A stretch of 64,000 nt of DNA, taken from the NCBI RefSeq assembly GCF_030253575.1, contig NC_080566.1, positions 7,015,501 to 7,079,500 of the forward strand, in the 5' to 3' direction. The notes under the pieces were generated by a model. It was not told the DNA's origin. It searched no databases and worked only from the letters and a program-made list of their open reading frames with translations. Shown piece by piece: positions 33,105 through 43,619 of the stretch (its first letter is position 1; each line of letters begins with the position of its first letter). Source of the stretch: Rhododendron vialii. Lineage: Eukaryota; Streptophyta; Magnoliopsida; Ericales; Ericaceae. Both the position numbers and the translations under genes were made by a program.

Positions 33105-33499
33105 GTAGATAGCAGGAATTACTTCTTAGTTTATCAAATGATGTAAAATGGCTATGTTAGCTATTTTACCAAAGGAAAACTGAAAAAACAACTTACAACA
33201 GAAGAGGTATAAAGAGAGGTAAAATAGCTTTGAAAAATTGGTTAGGTATTAATACCTAACAACAGTTCATCAGGAATTTCATTTGTTTGATTATTTAATT
33301 CTCTTTATCTCCCTCTCCTTTCCCCCCCTCTCATATAATAGTAATAGGCTAAAGGAAAAGGTTGAAAAAATATGTATTTTAATAGAAAATAGGTTAAATA
33401 GATAGTATTGGTGTAGTGTTGAAAGAAATATGAGTAGGTAAAATAAAAAATGTGCACTGTTCACAAGTTATTTTTAACTAAGTATTGGTAAACTTGCTC

Positions 33500-33703
33500 T
33501 TAGTTCTCTATCTGTGGCCTGTGAAGCACTCTGTATCCTTGCGAGGAAACAAGAGTCTTCTTCAAGAGCTCCACACTTATGTGAATGTGTCCTTGGTCCG
33601 CAACTTCCGTAACCAGCTTCACAGCATCTACAGAGTCGGATTTGATGATACGTAGAGTACCACCATAATAGCTAATGATTGGCAAACATTTTAGAATCCA
33701 CAA
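33500..33703 (-). pseudogene. Middle fragment of an RVT_3/RNase H-like domain
   Basis: Reads IIKSDSVDAVKLVTEVADQG on the minus strand, where plant RVT_3 domains have an E-S-D-S/C core contributing a catalytic aspartate. It continues with a weakly matching HISVELLKKTL. It is the N-ward partner of 32874-33104. The catalytic N-terminal part of the domain was not found upstream. Confidence 0.45.
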
Positions 33704-33704
33704 A

Positions 33705-34798
33705 CCTCATGTTACGCATGCACATCCCCGGCAAAGAAATTGAAACTAGGAGAAATCATGTTGACCCCATACAGTACCACCCCAGTACTGATGGAAGTAG
33801 TACGAGGTATGTTTCCTAAAGGTTGACATCGTGTCTTCTTCCCATCTTGCTCTTCATCTTGAGCAAAATCATTAGAGATTATTTCGCAGCTATTAGTAAC
33901 CACATGCTCAGACATCTTCAATAGTAGACAACTTTACTAATCATTTGGTCACCAATTCTTCGGTTTCCACACAGACTCCCCAACGGTGTCTGCATTATGC
34001 AGAAACAAGAAACTCTTACTGGCTTACTAAGATGATGCATCAGGTGCTCACAGAAATTTGCTTGTGAGTTGTGAATGAGCAGCCACTTGAATATGATTCT
34101 CAACACAAGAGTTATGATTAGGAACCAATTTGGAGACAAACAAACTTGACTCTGAAACATATTGAACAAAACCCGAGTAAACTAAAGGTACAATTAATCG
34201 AAAAGGCTATCTGTGTCCAAGTCATGAAACATATTGAAGAAAACCCAAGTAAACTACGGGTACAGTTTACATATTGCATCATTACCCCGTCTCAGCAAAA
34301 ATCCGAAGACAAACTTCTCTGGGGTGTCTGCCTTCAGCCTTTTGCAGAAACAGGAAACGGCAACGCGCAAACATGTTTTGATAAGCTGACTCATTGCATC
34401 AGATGCTCACAAAAATTCACTTGTGAATGAGCAACCACTTCAATATTTTTCTCGATATAAGACCCACTTTGGATACATACAAATTTGTTTATGGAACATA
34501 TGAAAAAAAGCCAACGTAAACTATATGAACAATGAAAAAGAGAGGGCTATCTGTTTCCTAAGCCATGGACAATCCAACCTACCCTTTCTCTTCAAGGAGT
34601 TGTAGGCCCGAAAGAATAGCTTTCATTGTCAATGCCTTTGCGTCGATATCTAAATAGCTGATGGGAACTGCTCACTTACCATCTTTGTCCTACGGAAATA
34701 AGGTAAATGGCAGAGACAGACCAAAGGACTCCAAAAGCCCCGGGTGCTGTACGAAATAAATGTCATTCGGCAGAGGATAGGAAAGGCCCATAATTGAG
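33705..34798 (-). other. 3' flank of F-box locus 6 (minus strand)
   Basis: Read on the minus strand it follows the locus 6 stop codon and matches the flanks of loci 2, 4 and 8. It includes the unoccupied retroposon target GACAATGAAAGCTATTC (34622-34645), GCATCTGATGCAATGAGTC near 34390, and the ATGTCTGAGCATGTGGTTAC block near 33915. A local direct duplication of about 80 bp occurs at 34155-34260 (AAACATATTGAA.AAAACCC). Confidence 0.6.
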
Positions 34799-35876
34799 TT
34801 AAGGATGCAAGTCATCGTGTCCATCACGCTCATTGTGTCTCTTAACTGAAACCAAGCTCTCATTGTATAGAAGAACTTGTAAGCATCCTGGAGGCCAATG
34901 ACCGTACACCTGATACTTTTTTATTTGTTGGGTATCAATGTGATATGACATCAACTGTCCCCGATCACCCTCAAAGAGGAACTCACCATTTAACCGAAAT
35001 CCCAATGCAAAGTAAATCCCTTTTAGGGGTCCGATAGTAAATTTTTTAGTCCAAGACACCTCAACACCCTGTTCCTCCATAATCCAAATGTCAAAACACT
35101 TCTCCAAGTGCGATGAAAGTTCCCAACCGGATGTATAAAGAACTAGGGCAAGGGAATCATTTAGAACAAAAAGTCTCCTTTCCCTGGAATTGTCCAATGA
35201 GCAAACTTCTGGAACGGGAATTACATCAAACACCTCGTTGGACATACGAAACGCGATAATTTTCCGATCACCACTGGGGCCGCATGCGAACCAGTAAAAA
35301 TCACCATTCCACGATGAGCAAGAAGAATATTTGAAATTGAGACCGAAACCAAAAGAGGAATCCAGGACAACTTTCCTCCAAGAATCTGTACTCAAGTCGT
35401 ATATTTCAATAGTTTCATCGATACTAGAATATATATGACGAAATTCAAACTTAACCACTTTATAATCATTGGTATAGGGATCAAACCCAAATCCCAAATT
35501 GCTAAAATGATCAGTTTTGTAAGACGATTGAGGAAGCACCCTGAATTCTCTAATAGAAGGGTTACATAAGATAATGGTTTGGTTAAACGCGAGGCCGGAG
35601 AGACAAACGACGCCGTTGCAATGACCCAATAGTCGGAGCTCGTTATCCAGATCAGTGGAAGATATGACTATATCTTGGGTTGAGGTTTCGTTTGGGACCA
35701 AGGACAGGGTAATGCTGCCCTTGCCGCCGCCGTTGAGGGACCGCTTAACGAGGACACAGTCAGTGTTTTCGGCGGCGGCGCGATTGCAATGGAGGGAAAC
35801 GAAACTAGGGTTTTGGATGAGAGCATACCAGTTTTTGCAGACTGACTTGAATCGAACAAGGGGCTTCACCGGAAAG
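34799..35876 (-). pseudogene. F-box/FBA gene lacking its start (locus 6)
   Basis: A long uninterrupted frame of about 358 residues from FPVKPLVRFKSVCKNWYA to the stop. It contains the second half of the F-box and a complete FBA domain (CNGVVCL, CNPSIREFRVLP, LGFGFDPYTNDYKVVKF, IEIYDLSTDSWRKV, SWNGDFYWFA, SWTKKFTIGPLKGIYFALGF, YNESLVSVK). The first roughly 20 residues of the F-box (LPEDLLMEILCRL) are absent. Upstream, the frame stays open to about 35934 but has no ATG; the codon at 35869 is GTG. Homology with the other loci stops at the CTTTCCGGTGAAG junction. A TTTGCAG acceptor-like site lies at 35887-35893 and a TATATAAAG at 35987-35995 on the same strand. It is either a 5'-truncated pseudogene or a gene whose first exon was replaced. 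SKP1 binding is doubtful without helix 1 of the F-box. Confidence 0.75.
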
Positions 35877-35986
35877 GTGAAAGAGACTGCAAATATTACA
35901 AGAGGGAGAGGAAGACAGAGAGAGAGGTTGGTTTTTAGAGTGAGATGGCAAAATCAAAAATCTGCCTAAACAAAGAAAGACGCGTC

Positions 35987-35995
35987 CTTTATATA
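35987..35995 (-). promoter_or_regulatory. TATA-like element facing F-box locus 6
   Basis: On the minus strand this reads TATATAAAG within CCTCTATATAAAGGACGCG, about 120 bp upstream of the point where F-box homology begins. A CT-rich leader follows (CTCTCTCTCTGTCTTCCTC). It may be the promoter now attached to the truncated gene. Motif evidence only. Confidence 0.4.
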
Positions 35996-35999
35996 GAGG

Positions 36000-36540
36000 G
36001 CTCTACAGAATTCAAACAGTAAAATGAAATTATTACAACTTTAAAGTGAAAACTTTGCTGGGTACACACTGGGCCCCGTCAACACAAAAATCTCCACCGA
36101 AAGTTGAAAATCACTCCTTTATTGAGTGCCTTTGAAATTACTCCTTTATTGAGTGCCTTTGAAATTACTCCATAATTGAGTCTTCTGTTGATCTTTAGCA
36201 CATCGGCATATTCTATTAGTTCAGAATTCTTTTTTCTTTCATTATCAGAACGAAATAGTCTTCTCATTATGAGATGATTGTGTTAGTGCTCACATAATCC
36301 ATTTTATCATAATCCAACCTTTTTTTTATTTTTATTTAAATGAAAGAGAACATTCCTGATAGCACGTCTGTCAACGATTTACCGGAGCAAGGCCAAATCA
36401 CCCTTTTCGGGTCCTCCTGGCCAGACAAATCCGAACGCGACTTGGGTGACCTCCCATGTTACCTTACATTTATTTAAAAGGCTTTATGATGATATCATGG
36501 CTTATGCTTACACTAACAGTCAAATTTAAGCCATATGAAT
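36000..36540. other. Spacer between loci 6 and 7
   Basis: Contains a tandem repeat of 'attactcctttattgagtgcctttga' (about 36108-36172, two to three units). No gene was recognised. Confidence 0.5.
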
Positions 36541-37411
36541 GGCTCTGACGGTGTCGTTTGTCTCACCGAAGGCGGGTATCACTCCACCATTGCGTCGTGC
36601 AACCCTTCGATGAGAGAATTCAGGGTACTTCCTCAACCCTCTTATAAAAAGGCTATGTAGCTGCTTTGGGATTTGGGTTTGATCCCTCTACGGATGATTA
36701 TAAAGTGGTTAAGTTTGGGTACAACAATCCACATACCATCACTGATGAGATTGACAAAACAATTGAAATATATGAGCTGAGTACAGATTCTTGGAGGGAA
36801 TCATGTGAATTCCCAGATTCAGTTTGATTTGAATTTTGTTTGTTTATCTTTCGCATCGTGGAAAGAGGATTTCTATTGGTACATGTTCTGCCCCGATGGT
36901 GCTGATGCTATTCTTGTGTTTCGGATGACGGATGAAGTGTTCGATGCAAAGCCCTTGCCAGAAGTTTGCTCGTTAGACGATTCCATACGAAGTGAACTTT
37001 TCGTTCTGAATGATTCCCTTGCCCGGTTTCTTTGTCCATTGAAGTGGTCGGAATCATCATTTTCAGCATGGAATTTTTCGTTTTCTGTGCGGAATTGTCC
37101 ATTGGAGAAGTGCTTTGACATTTGGGTTATGGATCAACAGGGTGTTGAGGTATCTTGGACCAAAAAATTTGCTATTGGACCTCTCCAGTGGCTTGAATAT
37201 CCATTGGGATTTCGGCAAAATGGTGAGTTCCTCTTGGTGAGTGATGGTGGACAGATGATGTCGTACAACCTTGATACGCGGCGGATACAGGAGTATCAAG
37301 TGTACGGTCATTCTCCTTCACGATGTTTACAAGTTCTGCTATACACAGTGTTTGGTTTCAGTCAAGAGACACAATGAGTGTGATGGACATGATGATTTGC
37401 ATGTTTAACTT
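36540..37411 (+). pseudogene. Truncated F-box/FBA pseudogene (locus 7)
   Basis: Starts inside the FBA domain (GTCGTTTGTCTCACCGAAGG, equivalent to GVVCLTE of locus 9); the whole F-box is missing. Compared with locus 9 it has a one-base loss in TATAAAAAGGCTATGTAG (about 36650), creating an immediate stop; a two-base loss around GGAGGGAATCATGTG (36795); and a two-base loss at ACACAGTGTTTGG (37347) that removes the YTESLVSVK ending from frame. The longest surviving frame is 36805-37377 (FASWKEDFYWYMFC ... SWTKKFAIGPLQWLEYPLGF). It is a close copy of locus 9, and the similarity continues through the 3' flank to about 37870. Confidence 0.88.
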
Positions 37412-38150
37412 GATTGTGGGCTTCTTATCCTCATGATTAAGTATATGTTTTGTGCTGCACAATGGATTTCTGAAGTGCTTTAGGCAGTCGTTGCCTTTCA
37501 CTGGCTTTGAAAAGAAAAAGAAGGTAAATGAGTGGTTGCATTCGTCTATGGAAAGGTCTCCTTGACAGTCTTCTCCGCAAAGGCATTGATATTGAAAGCT
37601 ACTTTTTCTGGGCCTGCATGTCCTGACGTCCATGGAGAGGAAAGGAAGGTTGGATTCCATGGTTTTCTTCAATATGTTTCATAATCAAGTTTGTTACACT
37701 TATGTTCAGAAAAAAACATATTGAAGTTGTTGCTCATTCACAACTCACAGGGCAATTTCTATTGCCGTACGTCTAATGAAGCTTCTCCTTCTTATGAAAA
37801 CAAATGTTTCCATTTCCTGGTTTTTCCAAAGGTAGATCCAAGAGGAGTTCATCTTTGGATTATGTATTGAGCTGGGGTTAAGATGCTAGATATGGAATGA
37901 GGAATTGCATGTGTCACTTGCATGTGGTTACTCATAGCTGTGATTTCTATTGCCGTCTAATTATGATATTTTCTTAAATTACGTGAAAGTCAAAATAGGC
38001 GCAACAAATTGGGACGGAGGGAGTATAACCTCTCATGAATTTGCTCAATATGAGGAGAAAATTGGTAAGAAGTCACAATCTAAATCTTTAGAACCACACC
38101 TCATACTACCCTTCTATTGTACAGGTGATCACAAAACTATCCACTACTAG
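37412..38150 (+). other. 3' flank of locus 7, duplicate of 47355-47950
   Basis: Collinear with the flank of locus 9: GTGCTGCACAATGG, TTAGGCAGTCGTTGCCTTTC, TTTCCATTTCCTGGTTTT and CCACTACTAGGGCCATGGTG all match in order. An extra segment (37640-37770) is present here and missing in the locus 9 copy. Confidence 0.65.
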
Positions 38151-38159
38151 GGCCATGGT

Positions 38160-38930
38160 GTCACTAACATTTCTTTTATGAGGCCGTGTTTCTGTGTGTA
38201 CCCTTTCAATGCGTTAAACTTAGAATTCGTGTTTGCAATTGGAATTCATGTTTATACACTGATGGTAGGATGCCAAATGCTGTTTCTTTTTCTTCTTCTT
38301 GTGGTCAATTAGCTTAGCATGTGTTTTGGGAAGTTGTCTGAATTGGAAACTGCAGATTCTGCAACCTAGCTTGAGACTCTTGAGGAACATCACTGTTTAC
38401 TCTTTTAGGTTGGCTTAAAGCGAGCTAGTTGTTTCCTGCCTTAACACCAAGAGTTCTACTCACTCCACTTGGGTGCTAACTTGGTTTGAAATTCCAATGA
38501 CTGCTTCGAGAGTTGATCTCTAATTCGATGGGAAATGTTATTTGTGTATGAGAGAATGTAATCAAGCTGGTTAAGTTTATTTTACCTTATGATAATATTT
38601 GTTTGACGAAACTAATAATGAATGGATATATAAAACTTATAATTTATTGGATATACTTTTTTACTGGTTTGCTAAAAATAATATCGCACACTTCTTGTGG
38701 TATTCTATATTTCATGCCTCATGTGGTCATTTATCAAGGACATGTTTAATTTGTGTCGTAAATGTTTTTAGTCAAACCACAACGGCTTTGGTTGGAACCT
38801 AAGGAAATGAAAGAAAAAATAAAAAAAAATTCTCTCCCCTTGTTTGGTTTAAAAAGAAAGTGAGAGGAAAATAAGAAAATCAAATTTTGAGCATAGTACA
38901 TTTCCTCTATATTTTTCTCACTTTTCTTCT
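38160..38930 (+). other. Distal flank and AT-rich spacer
   Basis: At 38190-38480 it holds the distal flank block (CAATTGGAATTCATGT, GTGTTTTGGGAAGTTGTC, CAACCTAGCTTGAGACTCT) that also occurs near 48670-49000 and 51530-51660. The rest is AT-rich without a recognised gene. Confidence 0.5.
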
Positions 38931-38939
38931 TAATCAAAT

Positions 38940-39420
38940 TTTGGCAGGTTTATGAATTCAGGTTTATACCTGAACGGGGGCCTTGGGTGTCTGCCTCTTG
39001 TAGAAGCTGGAAATTCAATTTTTTTTTTTTTTTTGAACACAGACTAGCTAGTTTTGATAAAAAGATCAAATTTCATCCTATGCTCACGGGCAAATTGACT
39101 CTTGTGAATGATTAACTATTTCCATGTGTTTTCTCTACATCAGAGGGACAAATCCAATAGCAAAATTAAGACCAAAATTTGATATAAAAAAAAACTGACC
39201 ATGAAACACTCTAAATAAGGTAACCTGATGATAGAAGAATACAGAAAACGGTTGTTCATCATGGAAACCATGAAATCCAACCTCTCATTGTCAATACATT
39301 TGAGTAAAAGACTTCGCCGCCACCTCTTTTCTTTTTGCAGTAAAGTAAATGGCAACGACCTACAAAATGACTTCAAAAGCCCATCATGCAGCACGCACAA
39401 AACATATGTTAAAATGATCG
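38940..39420 (-). pseudogene. Orphan F-box 3' flank
   Basis: On the minus strand this matches the F-box 3' flank type (AAGTCATTTTGTAGGTCGTTG, AGAGGTTGGATTTCATGG, TCACAAGAGTCAATTTGCCC) but no F-box gene precedes it. Related segments lie at 55820-56100 and, inverted, at 56950-57190. It is separated from the genuine flank of locus 8 (39640-40090) by about 220 bp. Confidence 0.5.
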
Positions 39421-39639
39421 CAGAGTCGAAAATCTAATGATCGGCAACCCTTGTAGAATCCCACAAATCTCATTTTACACAATCCCTGCAAACAAATTAA
39501 AACTAGGACTATGGAGAAGCCCAAAATATATATATTAGTTGCAAAGACAGAATCTTGATTAATACAACAGTCAACAGGCACACTGTCACTGCTATTTCCA
39601 GATAAAACAAATGCTAGTGCAACAAATTCAAATAGTAGG

Positions 39640-40090
39640 ATTTACCTCACCACATTACATCAAATGCTCACAATAATTGACTTGTGAATGAGCAACCGCT
39701 TCAATGTTTTTCTCAAATATATAAGACCCACTTCAGATACAAACTTAATTATGAAACACATAAAGAAAATCCAACGTAAACTACAGGTACAATGAGAAAA
39801 AGGAGAGATCCTATCCGTTTCCAAGCCTTGGAAAATCCAACCTTCCCTTCCTCTTCATGTAGTTGCAGGCCTGAAAAGAATAGCTTTCATTGTCAATGTC
39901 TTTGCGTGGATCTCTAAACAGCTGATGGGAACCACTCAATTACCATCTTTGTCCTACAAAAGTAAGGTAAATGGCAGCAACGGGACAAAGGACTTCAAAA
40001 GCCCTGCGTGCTTACGAAACACATGTCATTCGGTAGAAGATACGATAGCCCATAATCGAGTTAACTACGCAAATCATCGTGTCCATCACG
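39640..40090 (-). other. 3' flank of F-box pseudogene 8
   Basis: Matches the locus 6 flank in order: ACCATCTTTGTCCTAC, CTGATGGGAAC, GAATAGCTTTCATTGTCAAT, GGAAAATCCAACCTTCCC and TCACAATAATTGACTTGTGA. It too shows the empty retroposon site. Confidence 0.6.
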
Positions 40091-41572
40091 CTAATTGTGT
40101 CTCTTGACTGAAACCAAGCTCTCAATGTATAGAAGAATTTTTAAACATTGTGGAGGACGATGACCGTACACCTGATACTCCTTTATTTGTTGGGTATCAA
40201 TGTGATACGACATCAACTGTCCATGACTGTCCTCCAAGAGGAACTCACCATTTAACCGAAATCCCAAGGCAAAGTTCAAGCCCATGTAGGGGTCCGATAA
40301 TAAATTTTTTAGTCCAAGACACCTCATCACCCTCTTCCTCCATAACCCAAATGTCCAAAGACTTCTCCAACAAAGGAAACCACAGCGGATGTAACCAACC
40401 CAATGGATAAATAACCACCGCAAGGGAGTCATTCAGAACGAAAAGTCTCCTTTCGCTGGAATTGTTCAACAAGCAAACTTCTGGAAGGGGAATTTCATTG
40501 AACACCTCGTTGGCCATACGAAACACAATAAGTGCAAAATCACCACCCTGATTCCACGCATACCAGTAAAAATCACCATTCCACGATGCGCAACAAGAAT
40601 AACCGAAATTCAAACCGAACTCAAAAGAGGACTCCAACTCAACTCTCCTCCAAGAATCCGTACTCAAGTCGTAAATCTCAATAGTATCATTGATCTCAGT
40701 ATCGGTAAAATCTGTATCTTGAAAGCCGAACTTAACCACTTTATAACCGTTGGTAGAGCGATCAAACCCAAATCCCAGAGTGCTAAAATGGACGTTTTTG
40801 TAAAAGAGGGCTGAGGGAGTACCCTGAATTCTCTAAGAGCATCTCCAATCCATCTCCATTTCTTTCAAAATAGAGTATGGATGTAACACATTGAGGGAAG
40901 ATTTTGTAATTTATTCCATTTTTTCTTCACTTTTTGTACTTTTTGGGAGAATCTTTGAGGGACCCATTGTCTTTTTTAGAGTTTGGAGGAATTTTGTACT
41001 CCAAATTTATTTTTGATCCTCCTTTTTTGGAGGACCAAATTTACTTTTAGAGGACCAAACTCTAAAAAAGACGATGGGTCCCTCAAAAATTCTCTCAAAA
41101 ACTACAAAAAGTGAAGAAAAAAAAGAATAAATTATAAAATCTCCCCTCAATGTGTCACATCCATCCTCTATTTTGGAGAAATAAAGGTGGGTTGGAGATG
41201 CTCTAATCGAAGGGTTGCATATGACAATGGTTGAGTTCAACGCGAGACAGGTGAGACAAACAACGCCATTGCAATGACCCAATAGTTGGAGTTTATTAAT
41301 ATCTATAAACCGGTGAAAGATACGTCTATATCTTCGGTTGGGGTTTCAATGGGGACCAGGGACAGGATAATGCCGCCGTTAAGGGATCGCTTAACGAGGA
41401 CACAGTCGGTGTTTCTGGCGGCGGCGCGATTGCGGTGGAGGGAAATGAAACTAGGGTTTTGGATGAGGGCGTTCCAGTTTTTGCAGACGGATTTGGATCG
41501 AACAAGGGATTTCACCGGAAGCCTAGACAGGATCTCCGGCAGCAAGTCGTCGTGAAGACTTTTGTTTTCCAT
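40091..41572 (-). pseudogene. F-box/FBA pseudogene split by a MITE (locus 8)
   Basis: Begins with an intact F-box (MENKSLHDDLLPEILSRLPV, then KSLVRSKSVCKNWNALIQNP). At least three frame shifts are visible by comparison with paralogues: one extra base after TTCACCGGTTTA (about 41309), a shift at CCCTCTTTTACAAAAACG (about 40805), and one extra base at GGGCTTGAACTTTGC (about 40277). In addition a 367-bp MITE (40837-41203) sits within the FBA codons for NPS-REF. Remaining frames show IEIYDLSTDSWRRVE, SWNGDFYWYA, SWTKKFIIGPLHGL and YIESLVSVKRHN. It is closest to locus 6, which lies in the same orientation. Confidence 0.9.
40837..41203. mobile_element. Tourist-type MITE inside F-box pseudogene 8
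   Basis: 367 bp with terminal inverted repeats GAGCATCTCCAATCCA and the complement of GAGCATCTCCAACCCA. Subterminal repeats continue inward (CAAAATAGAG, complement CTCTATTTTGG) to a centre around TTTTGGAGGACCAAA. A 3-bp target duplication, TAA, flanks it (40834-40836 and 41204-41206). The undisturbed sequence at locus 6 reads TTCTCTAATAGAAGGG, confirming the insertion point. TAA plus these ends fit the PIF/Harbinger (Tourist) class. Confidence 0.88.
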
Positions 41573-41579
41573 TTGTTGG

Positions 41580-42033
41580 CGTGATGAAATGATCTCCTGT
41601 CGCCACGAGGGTCAGGCTTTGGAGTCGGGGCTATGGACAATTTCATAAGTTTTACTATGTGCTAATTTTAATATCTCACTAACCTCTGTTGCTCTGTACA
41701 ATATTGGCACAAAACTGTTACTCTATACAATATTGAAAAAAAAAAAAACGAACGCTTCATTTTATTTTTTCTCTTTATTTTTTATATGGTCCTACTAGGC
41801 TATCGTCCCGTTTGCTAACACTTACAAAAGTGTTTGTTAAATAGCTTTTTTTTATAGTTTGTAAAAAAAATATAATCTATTTGCTTGAATAAGCTGTCAA
41901 ATGGAGTACCAGCTTTTTATAAATAAAATGCCTAGATTGTCCTTAAAAATTGAATAATAATAACTTACTCACTTTAGTATTTTTTTTGTCCATTCATGTT
42001 CTAACAACTTAAAATAAGCAAAAAGACTTCAAA
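41580..42033. other. Intergenic stretch
   Basis: Promoter side of pseudogene 8. It contains a duplicated CTCTGT.CAATATTG motif (41692-41735) and AT-rich sequence. No gene was recognised. Confidence 0.4.
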
Positions 42034-42036
42034 TTA

Positions 42037-43614
42037 GAGCATCCACAGTGGAATAAGCAAAATAAAAAATTATTAAAATTAGCAATGTTGGATCAAAAAA
42101 GTGCTCATATTGAAATAACCAAACCTAGCAATCTCTTAACAACGCATCAAATTTTGGCTCTTCAATAATCAAAGCTAGAAACATTTTGTCAATAACCAAA
42201 TTTTATCTCTCAATCAAGTACACCAACATTACACAAAAACCTTCTCTTTCTCTCTCTCTCTCAACAATGTTTTCAAAAAATAATTTTAAAAAACTGTAAC
42301 TTTCAGATTTTTTTTTCTGTTTTTTTCAGAAACTTTTTTTTTCACAAAAAAAAAATTTCAAAATTTTTAAAAACTATAAGTAAATAAAGTGTGTTTTTCA
42401 AAAAACTATTTTTGAAATTTCAAAACTCTTTTATAGAAAACTGTTTTTTACACAAAATCTGTTTTTAAAAAACTGTATTTATAGTTTTTAAAATTCAAAA
42501 CTTTTTGTGTAAATATGATTCTTTCAAAATTTCTCAAAATTGTATTTACAGTTTTTAAGTAAACAAAGTGTGTTTTTTGAAAAATTGTTTTTTGTTTCGA
42601 GAAACTTTTTTTTTCAACTGTTTCTAATATAAACTGTTTTTTCCCCCTTCAAAAACTGCTTTTTCAAAAATATGCGTGAAATGGAGGAAAAAAGTTTGGA
42701 GGGCCCATTGGTTTTGATTATTGTAAAAAATTAACCAATCTTGGATTCGACATTGCTAACATTAGCAACCTCTAAATGGATAATCAAAATCTGATGTGGC
42801 ATGTTTTGATTATTCACATTTGCTTATTCCACTGCTGATGCTCTAAGCAAATGTGAATAATCAAAACATGCCACATCAGATTTTGATTATCCATTTAGAG
42901 GTTGCTAAAGTTAGCAATGTCAAATCCCACATTGGTTATTTTTTGTCCATAATCAAAATCAATGGGTCCTCCAAAATTTTTCCCTTCATTTCATGCATAT
43001 TTTTTGAAAAAGCGGTTTTTGAAGGAAAAAAAAAGCAGTTTATGTTAGAAACAGTTAAAAAAAAATTACACTTTGTTCACTTAAAAACTGTAAATACAAT
43101 TTTGAGAAATTTTGAAAGAATTATATTTACACAAATAGTTTTGAAATTTTAAAAACTATAAATACAGTTTTTTAAAAACAGATATTGTGTAAAAAACAGT
43201 TTTCTATAAAAGAGTTTTGAAATTTCAAAAACAGATTTTTGAAAAACACATTTTATTTACTCATAGTTTATAAAATTTTTGAAAAAATTGTTTTTTGTAA
43301 AATAAAAAAGTTTCTGAAAAAAACAGGAAAAAAAAATCTAAAAGTTACAGTTTTTTTAAAATTATTTTTTGAAAACATTGTTGAGAGAGAGAGAGAATGG
43401 AAGAGAGAAGATTTTTGTGTAATGTTGGTGTACTTGATTGAGAGATAAAATTTGGTTATTGACAAAATATTGCTAGCTTTGATTATTGAAGAGCCAAAAT
43501 TTGATGAGTTGTTAAGAAGTTGATAGGTTTGGTTATTCCAATGTGAACACTTTTTTGATTCAACATTGTTAACTTTAACAATTTTTTGTTTTGCTTATTC
43601 CACTGTGGATGCTC
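42037..43614. mobile_element. 1.58-kb palindromic Harbinger-type element
   Basis: The left arm 42037-42826 and right arm 42844-43614 are inverted copies of each other separated by only 17 nt (42827-42843). The outer ends are GAGCATCCACAGTGGAATAA and its complement, flanked by the 3-bp duplication TTA (42034-42036 and 43615-43617). The left arm plus spacer (42037-42843) is itself a complete MITE with matching ends (right end the complement of GAGCATCAGCAGTGGAATAA), followed by TAA. The right arm looks like a second copy, inserted or duplicated head-to-head and missing its 17-bp inner terminus. No transposase. A transcript would fold into a hairpin with a stem of about 770 bp. Confidence 0.85.
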
Positions 43615-43619
43615 TTAGA

